Shown one piece after another: positions 57,221-64,000 of a DNA stretch of 64,000 nt; the first letter of the stretch is position 1; each line of letters opens with the position of its first letter. The notes below the pieces were generated by a model. The model worked only from the letters and a program-made list of their open reading frames with translations, ran no database searches and was not told where the DNA came from. A program made the position numbers and the translations under genes. Origin of the DNA: Parastagonospora avenae f. sp. tritici 18332-5 (lineage: Eukaryota > Ascomycota > Dothideomycetes > Pleosporales > Phaeosphaeriaceae); the NCBI GenBank assembly GCA_022559985.1, contig JAFJTR010000059.1:62001-126000 (forward strand), given 5' to 3'.

Positions 57221-57920
57221 ATGCGTTTCTTCGAGATTGTCGTTTCGGGCGCTGCCCTTGTCTCCTCCGCCCTCGCTGTCACCATCGACACCTACCCTAC
57301 GTCTGGTGTTGAGGCTGGCAAGAGCTACACCATCACCTACTCCCCCAAGGACGCCCCGGCCACTTTCGTCCTCCGCAAGGGCGCCTCTGGCAACCTCGAC
57401 ACCGTCGGCACCATTGGTACGTTGACCTCACGAATCACTCTCCACGAATGATTTACTAACGATATATCCAGGCACCGGCACCGGTGGCTCATTCACCTGG
57501 TCCGTCGACAAGGCGCTCCCCAACGACGGCAGCTACGCGCTCGAAGTCAAGCAGGGCTCTGAGATCAACTACTCGGGCCAATTCCCCCTGACCGGCGGCT
57601 CCAACGCTGTTGCATCCTCTGCGCTCGCATCTGCTTCGTCCGCGCTCTCATCCGCTGCGTCCGTCGCATCTTCCATCGCCTCGTCCGCTGCGTCCGCCGT
57701 CACCAGCAGCGCCGCGTCTGTCTCTGCCATGCCCTCGTCCAGCGCCAACAGCACCGTCTCCACCGCCACTCTGTCCCGCAGCGCGAGCGCTTCTGCTTCG
57801 CGCCCTGCTTCCACCACCGGAGGTAGCCCGCCCCAGAGCACCGGTGCCGCATCCATGCTGTCGTCCAGCCCCGTGGCTATTCTCTTCGGTGCCATTGCTG
57901 CGTTTGCTTACCTCAACTAA
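57221..57920 (+). CDS. Secreted GPI-anchored Ser/Ala-rich wall protein with Kre9/Knh1-like N-domain
   Basis: Exons 57221-57416 and 57472-57920 give 214 residues. Signal peptide 1-19 (VVSGAALVSSALA). The mature N-terminal domain (TIDTYPTSGVEAGKSYTITY; GGSFTWSVDKALPNDGSYAL; YSGQFPLTG) matches the Ig-like domain found in fungal Kre9/Knh1-type and related GPI wall proteins. About 90 Ser/Ala/Thr-rich residues, likely O-glycosylated, follow. A C-terminal hydrophobic stretch after a small-residue site (SPVAILFGAIAAFAYLN) is a GPI-attachment signal. The intron has a TACTAAC branch site. The promoter has a TATATA-type box near 57074. Confidence 0.9.
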
Positions 57921-59452
57921 GCTTGCAGCATTTGCTTTCTGATCTATCTGCATTGGGTTAATGCGGCGTTGGCTTCTTGACGGGTATATACCCCTGATCT
58001 TCAAGTGTTGGTGTAGTTTGGTCATCAAGGACCGGATTTGTATAGTGTGAGGTCGTTAGAAAATAAAAAAAATCCTAAACATTATTGGATGAGCATCTGG
58101 TTGCGTTGTGTTTTGTGTCTATGTGCGTCATGTCAAGTGTAATGTGTCGTACTGTACCATTACGCCGCATGTCCTTGCGTGCATTTCGCATCTCCCTTTC
58201 TGGGGTACATGCGTCGCACAATACACGGCATCGTGGTACAGCCGTGTCATAATGTCGTGGCTGCGTCGATCGAACACTGCAGCGGAGCCATGCCCAGCCA
58301 GAACGCAGTCGCATGATCAGTTTCTCCACATCTGACGTTATTGTGCTTCAAATTTCCAGATCCAAACCACAGATCGTGCATCGCAAACCATGGTTTGGGT
58401 TCCACACATGTCCTTGCGTTGCATCTTTCTCCACAGCGCAGCGGACCGCGCGCATCGCATCGCATCGCCACATTGCATACTTTTCGACATAGCCACATTC
58501 TCTTCCTCCATCACACCATCACTACTCTACATTGCGCGGCGCACTCTCGAATGCGCGACAGACGATGTTTACGCGTTCAATATCTTGGCACGCTTTGCCC
58601 GCGCCGCGCATGCGCACTAACGCAAGGAGGTGGCAACATCTCACATCTCACATGCAGTCTGGTTCTGGAAGCGACGGCTGACGAGATGGGTTGTGGACTA
58701 AATATTGCGACGCCGTCTGATTCGACGACTAGCAGCGCCTGTAAACTTGCAGAGCCGCAGAAAGGGTGCGAATGAGAATGGTGTATTGGAAAAGGAGGGG
58801 CGCGATTGGATGAGGTGGATTGTTGGTGGTGTGTGCATGGGCTATTGGATGGGAGGGCGAAAATGGTGGGATGGCGCTGGCGTTCGGCCGCGCCATACAC
58901 GACACGACCTAGGTGTATCGCGACACTTTGGACTCTTGTCTAGGTGTATGCTGCTTCAAATTGGTAAGCGGAAAGGTCATACTTTGCCACCGACTTGATG
59001 AGTTGCCCGAGAACATACTGTGTCGGTTATGTAATTTGAGATGGTGTGCGGCAGGAGCCTGTGTATTGGAAGAAGAGCAGTCTATCTCTGCGATCATTTG
59101 GACGAGTGTCATGAAGACGTTGCTGACTGTAATCACCTGGCTGTCATTCATTCAGTCTTCATTACTGATGTCATTATTTGACCTGGGGCAGAAAGAACCC
59201 GCCATTGGATAGAAAGCGTACACTTTTGTCGGCGCTATCATCTCGAAGTTGCAGCTCTCGTCTAGTGAGGCTAAGCCGTGTGCTCATTTCATCTTCGATG
59301 TTTGACAGGTCATGATCATGGCCATTATCTTTTTTGCTTTGCAAATCTCACATCAATCACCATGCTTTCCGACCTCAGTCCCGTTTCACCGTGAACTCTA
59401 TCACCACCCCCCTTCCCATCCCAACTCCCCGTCCCCATCTCAATCCCCTCAC
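57921..59452. other. Intergenic, nothing recognised
   Basis: About 1.5 kb. The frames on both strands lack family features and consistent introns. Nothing supported. Confidence 0.4.
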
Positions 59453-60203
59453 TCACTGCTTTTCATCCTCCGCATAAACGAACTGCGCCCCAACACCCAC
59501 CAACCCATTCTCCCCTGTCCACTCCCTTACCCCCATCCCCTCCTCTCCAAACCCCCAATGCTTCCGCTCCCCCGGCCTCGACAAATGCAAACTTTCACTC
59601 GTCCCATTCATCGGCGCAAACACAAGAAACACATATCTGTGTTTTCCAGTCTTGGGCGGTGGGCCGGGGGGTTTGTAGGGCATTAAATCGTCCGGGCCAG
59701 ACTTGGTGGCAGAGGATGAGGTGAGGTTGGTAGCAATCCAATGGCACATCTCACTCCACTCCGGATTCTCGCGCGAAGGGGCGTCGGGGTCGGTGAGGGT
59801 GATGACATAGCTCATATCCGAGGTGGATGCATCGTGGAGAGTGATTGTGGGTCGTTTCTGCAGGTGCTTGGGCTTGATGGTGTTGCCGAGTTTGGCGTGG
59901 GCTTTGGGCCAGGAGACGGAGAGGGTAAGGCTGGGGAGGAAGTCGTCGATTACTAGGGTGGTGAGTTGGGAGTTTGGGAATATGTGTATGGTATGGAGCA
60001 TGTACCTGTTGGGATAATTTCGGCTTTTTTTAGTCTGGGGGTGTTCGTGAGCTTGTGGGAAGTTATTGATATGGTTAGACTCACTCTGCTCGAACTTCTT
60101 GGAAGCTTTTGGAGCTGTGTGTGTTGAGAGGTTGTTGTTCGGCTGCGAGAGCGAGCGCGGTACTGAACAAGCAAGCCAGAGCCGCCAATCTCTTGACGAA
60201 CAT
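59453..60203 (-). CDS. Secreted phosphatidylethanolamine-binding protein (PEBP family)
   Basis: Exons 60203-60085, 60034-60006 (29 nt) and 59952-59453 give 215 residues, with all phases consistent. An N-terminal signal peptide (LAALACLFSTALALAA) is followed by a helix and LKKAEIIPT, built from the tiny second exon. PEBP ligand-site motifs are present: YVITLTDPDAPSRENPEWSE, CHWIATNL, and PPKTGKHRYVFLVF. PEBPs bind anionic lipid head groups and often inhibit proteases or kinases; secreted fungal ones resemble carboxypeptidase Y inhibitors. Without the 29-nt exon the protein would lose its first strand. Confidence 0.9.
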
Positions 60204-60550
60204 ATCGGTTGTGAGGTGTCGTGATTGCAATAGCTTCACAACTTCAGGAAGGAGACAGAATAGATTTGTGCACCAAGCGACGTTTTGATGATCAATCGTG
60301 AAGTGTTTAATAGTTGCGCGACATGTTTCCTAGTTGAGGTTACTCGGCTATGTCGTCATTTATACGCTTCCTGCAGATCCACCACTACATCGGGCAGCCA
60401 CAACCTCGACCGATGAAGCATTGGCATACACAAGCGGTTACCGTTATTCGTCAATTCATTCGTGAAATTCCATGGACTTCTAGGGTATTTCGCAAAAGGA
60501 TGCTTAGAGCATAAAATACAAAAGAGACGATTGACAACCATGATGCTTGC
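60204..60550. other. Short intergenic region
   Basis: Promoter of the PEBP gene and 3' side of the isochorismatase-like gene; nothing else seen. Confidence 0.4.
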
Positions 60551-61399
60551 TCACATCATCTGAGCTTCACAGAGCGCGCTGCTGCTCGTCACGAAGCCCA
60601 TGTTCTGCGAGATCTGGTACTCGGCAAGCTCCTGAGCGCCGCGACCCGTCATGGTGCCCGTGCAGTCGTTGAGCAAGATGCAATCCCATCCGTAAGAGTA
60701 GGCATCAGACACAGTGCCGAACACGCACTGGTCGGTGTTGACGCCAGCGAAGAGCAAGGTCTGCTTGCCAGATGCTCGCAGATACTCGTGAAGAGGCTCT
60801 TTGGTAGACCACAATCCGCTCATGCGCGTCTTGTCGAAGAAGAGATCGCCAGGTTCAGCCACCGCCTTCATGGGTTCGTAGAGGTCGGCGTTCCAGGTTC
60901 GCTTGAACAGACATCTTCCTTGTCGATCGGGCAGCTGCGCTCCGAGACCAACATGCCAGCCCAAGGTCTTGCTGAAGCCGCGCTGAATGGCAGGAGCCAT
61001 GGTTTTCAGGTCATGGTCAGTCAGGCCCCAGTTCAGCCACGCGATTTGAATGCCTTCCTTTCTGCACCGTTCGATGGCCTTGATGGTCGGTCCAATGGCG
61101 GCAATACCAGCGGCGTGGTCCCGGTAGATGGGGTTGATGAAGTAGTTCTGCATGTCGACGACGATAAGAACCGATGTGGCCGAATCGATCATGAAGCCAC
61201 TATGATTGCGGTCTGCCTCGTCACATTCAAACACCATCTTCTGCTGCGACCCCCGCGACAGGTCGAACTTCTTCGTGGCCGGCAGGTAGAGCCATTGCTC
61301 TTCGCCTCCGAAGGGGATTGGTGCTGTGCATTTAATCGTGCCGACAGTAATGTCGTGTTGTGAATTTTCGGTAGTGAGAATGAGGGACTCTGAGGCCAT
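60551..61399 (-). CDS. Isochorismatase-like cysteine hydrolase
   Basis: Intronless, 282 residues. The isochorismatase-like fold carries the expected catalytic triad: Asp82 (LIVVDMQNYF), Lys190 (FFDKTRMSGLW) and Cys225 (GVNTDQCVFGTV). The cis-peptide region precedes the nucleophile as usual. The family hydrolyses amides or vinyl ethers (nicotinamidase, N-carbamoyl amidases, isochorismatase-like effectors); the substrate cannot be deduced here. No signal peptide, so probably cytosolic. The N-terminal 70 residues before the domain are longer than in bacterial relatives. Confidence 0.9.
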   Translation of the reverse strand: MASESLILTTENSQHDITVGTIKCTAPIPFGGEEQWLYLPATKKFDLSRGSQQKMVFECDEADRNHSGFMIDSATSVLIVVDMQNYFINPIYRDHAAGIAAIGPTIKAIERCRKEGIQIAWLNWGLTDHDLKTMAPAIQRGFSKTLGWHVGLGAQLPDRQGRCLFKRTWNADLYEPMKAVAEPGDLFFDKTRMSGLWSTKEPLHEYLRASGKQTLLFAGVNTDQCVFGTVSDAYSYGWDCILLNDCTGTMTGRGAQELAEYQISQNMGFVTSSSALCEAQMM

Positions 61400-62724
61400 G
61401 GAACTTTCGTGGTTGAGGTGGGGAGTAGTAGAGGAACGAAGAGTAAGGAAGAGAGTGATTGTGTGTAGTTATACCTATGCCAAGGAGAGCCAACGCTTTC
61501 CTATCAAGTGTGAGAGAGAGATAAGAATGGAATGAATGAGCACAACGAAAGGCTACTCTTGCCTATGTACAGCAGTGCCCAACGCCCGTTCCTGCTTTGT
61601 TTGGCGGTCAGCCTGATAAGAGACGGCTTATCTACTATGATAGGCTTCCCTCGGGAGACGACGTTGGCCGTAAGACAACACGGTCAGTGTTACGTTGCTG
61701 GTTGGGCCAATCAGCACCCTTGGAGATCTGGGCCCAGTGAATAGCTATCGAGGGACCCCAGCATTGCGGTGCTCGCATCGCTACGGCCAAAGATTGGACG
61801 GGCTTCGACCATGATTCAGGCCCAGAGAACCACCGATATGAGGTGGACTAGTTGTTGATCATTTGGTGGTGTCGCGTGCGACGGCAGCCTTACCTTACTC
61901 AGGTCGGGGTATTCAGCGATAAGGACCTGATGACTTCCTTATCCGTTGGCCGACGGTCCGACTGTACCCGAGAGATGGCCCAAACAATGCAAACGTTTGC
62001 GGCCAGCCGTTCACATTCTGGAAGTGCCTGGCGAGGCATAGCAAGCATGCGGGGCATTTGAGGTGAAGTCACCAGCTGCAGTAAGACGACTCGATGTCGG
62101 CAAGTCGCTGCGTACAAAGTGCGGCTACAACGGCACTGCAGCGAGCCATAAGAGGAGATGCCCATGCACGCCAATCGAATTCGATGCGTACAATGGCAAA
62201 GTCCATCACGGGTGATCTGCTACCATCAGGCTCTGACGTATTTCCCTTTGCAGACGCAGTGCATCCGTGGCGAAAGCGTTGACAGCGTTGGTGATATGTT
62301 TGCAGCGTCCTGCGATGTTTGCTCCTGGCGGTGTACAAAGATAGGCATGTCGGGTTGTTCCCGCATCGGCTCGCTTTGATGTGCTGGGTATGGGCGTCGA
62401 GACCTAAAATTAAGGAGAATGATGCGTTGTTAACGGGGGTCCGCGGTGTTGGCACGTGACTACGCTCGAGTTGTGACTTCCTCGCTTCAAAGTTCCCTGG
62501 AAGATTCGCCATGACGGAGGACCGCAGCCCATCACGAGCCTCACAATAACGGTGCATCCATCCAGGCACGCGATCTGCCTAACGCCCGCACCTGCCCGTC
62601 CCGCCGAATCCATCTCATCGCACGCAACTGGGAACTACGGGAACTTTTTGAAGCTAGTTGACCGCCCGTTTGAATCACAAGCTATAGCCGTTGAGCGCAG
62701 AGCAACGACACCACCACCAACACC
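61400..62724. promoter_or_regulatory. Divergent intergenic region upstream of DNM1
   Basis: Promoters of the isochorismatase-like gene (-) and DNM1 (+). I see no gene and no specific site. Confidence 0.4.
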
Positions 62725-64000
62725 ATGGCTTCGCTGGGAGAGGAGCTCCTCAACATTGTCAACAGGCTACAGGATCTTGTTTTCAACACCATTGGAAATG
62801 ACTCCCTCGACCTGCCCCAGATTGTACGTGTGACCCCGCGGGTATAGGCTGTTGCTGGTGGAAAAGTTGGCGTCAAAAGTCTGCCGCATGGTTCGGCGCG
62901 AGCTGTACTGATTCGAGCAGGTTGTCGTAGGATCACAATCATCGGGAAAATCTTCAGTACTTGAGAACATCGTCGGCAGAGACTTCTTGCCCCGAGGCAG
63001 TGGCATCGTCACCAGGCGGCCGCTCATTCTCCAGCTCATCAACTTGCCCAGCGAACGCGACGATGCCGACGAAGACGACGAAGTCCACGTGCCCCACACT
63101 CCAGCGAGTGTTGCCGGGCAGCAGGAATGGGGAGAGTTTCTCCACATCCCGGGACGGAAGTTCTACGACTTCGGCGAGGTCAGAAAGGAGATCGAGAACG
63201 AAACGTCGAGGATAGCAGGAAACAACAAGGGCATCAACAGGCAGCCCATCAACCTCAAGATCTACTCGCCGCACGTGCTCAGCCTGACACTTGTCGATTT
63301 GCCCGGATTGACCAAGGTTGGTGCTAAGGCGCTCGCTGCACGGGAAGGAGCTAACGGCTGCAGGTTCCCATTGGCGACCAGCCAACAGACATTGAAAAGC
63401 AGACACGCGGCCTCATCACCGAGTACATTGCGAAGCCCAACAGTGTCATTCTCGCTGTCTCGCCCGCCAACGTCGATCTCGTCAACTCTGAGGCGCTGAA
63501 GCTCGCCCGACATGTCGACCCCATGGGAAAGCGGACCATCGGTGTCCTCACAAAGCTGGATCTAATGGACCATGGCACAAATGCCATGGACATTCTTTCT
63601 GGGCGCGTGTATCCCCTAAAGTTGGGTTTCATCGGTATCGTCAACCGCTCTCAACACGACATCCAGACCAGCAAGTCGCTCCACGATGCTCTTTCCGACG
63701 AGCGCGACTTCTTCCGACACCACCCCGCCTACCGGAACATGGCGAACAAGTGCGGAACTCAGTTTCTCGCAAAGAGCCTGAACCAGACCCTCATGGCACA
63801 TATCCGCGACCGGTTACCAGACATTAAGGCGAGGCTGAACACGCTCATGGGACAGACACAACAGGAATTGGCAAGCTACGGCGATGTCGCTTTCACCGGA
63901 AAGGAACACCGGGGCTCTCTCATACTGCAGCTCATGACCCGTTTCGCTTCGTCCTTCATATCGTCTATCGACGGAACCTCGACCGAAATATCTACCAAAG
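62725..64000 (+). CDS. DNM1: Dynamin-related GTPase Dnm1, 3' end beyond right edge
   Basis: Assembles on mitochondria and peroxisomes and drives their fission. Exons are 62725-62823, 62921-63316 and 63364 to the window edge, phase 0 at both introns. About 377 residues are visible. G1 P-loop GSQSSGKS (37-44); G2 region RGSGIVTRRPL; G3 DLPGLTK (159-165); G4 TKLD. IAGNNKGI, LAVSPANVDLVNSEALKLAR, GFIGIVNRSQHDIQ, DRLPDIKARLNTLMGQTQQEL and FISSIDGTSTEISTK favour Dnm1 over Vps1. The acidic insert ERDDADEDDE before EWGEFLHIPG also fits. The middle and effector domains lie outside the window. Confidence 0.93.

Noticed and set aside
56504..57451. A 315-residue protein reading into the GPI-protein gene
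   Set aside because: The frame crosses the promoter and pyrimidine-rich leader. The signal peptide begins at ATG 57221, and the splice donor at 57417 fits that model.

Overview
This is ordinary nuclear DNA of a filamentous ascomycete (Pezizomycotina). The gene models have introns of 45-100 nt with GT/AG or GC/AG borders and TACTAAC-like branch sites. The gene content is typically fungal: several Zn(II)2Cys6 regulators, one with an AflR-type tail, a NACHT (STAND) receptor, a HET domain and an MFS sugar transporter. I infer Dothideomycetes, but the sequence alone does not prove it. I found no tRNA, rRNA or CRISPR.

Layout. 1-1.65 kb: 5' part of an AflR-like regulator running off the left edge. 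1.7-3.4 kb: gene-free, with two MITE-like inverted-repeat elements. 3.4-9.0 kb: an array of seven paralogous small multi-spanning membrane-protein genes, three on + then four on -, most broken by in-frame stops; a solo LTR with a perfect 5-bp target-site duplication sits in the middle. 9.9-15.8 kb: housekeeping genes (ribulose-phosphate 3-epimerase, a long methyltransferase-like protein, LSM2). 16.5-23.5 kb: a six-exon NACHT-type NLR (1478 aa), a second solo LTR of the same family, and a HET pseudogene. 24.8-31.0 kb: a three-gene sugar module made of a Zn2Cys6 regulator, a xylitol/polyol dehydrogenase and a sugar transporter. The dehydrogenase and transporter share a divergent promoter that holds four copies of CGGTTCC/GGAACCG.

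31.3-49.5 kb is mixed. It holds a large eight-exon Zn2Cys6 regulator, the Fe-S targeting factor CIA2, two further small membrane-protein genes and three copies of an F-box-like family. All three F-box-like copies are pseudogenes whose TAA/TAG/TGA stops interrupt otherwise readable frames. 50-64 kb is dense and mostly conserved: a Zn2Cys6 regulator, a SET-MYND protein, a small basic nuclear-type protein, a GPI-anchored wall protein, a secreted PEBP, an isochorismatase-like hydrolase and the 5' part of the fission dynamin DNM1.

The strongest candidate for something undescribed is the decaying tandem family of small membrane proteins at 3.4-9.0 kb, with outlying relatives at 49.1-49.5 kb and perhaps 44.5-45.1 kb. 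Their shared plan is two hydrophobic segments near the N-terminus, a polar loop, one long hydrophobic segment and a charged tail. I know no named family for it. Together with the broken F-box-like and HET genes and the solo LTRs, it marks these parts as fast-evolving accessory DNA that has probably been hit by C-to-T (RIP-like) mutation.
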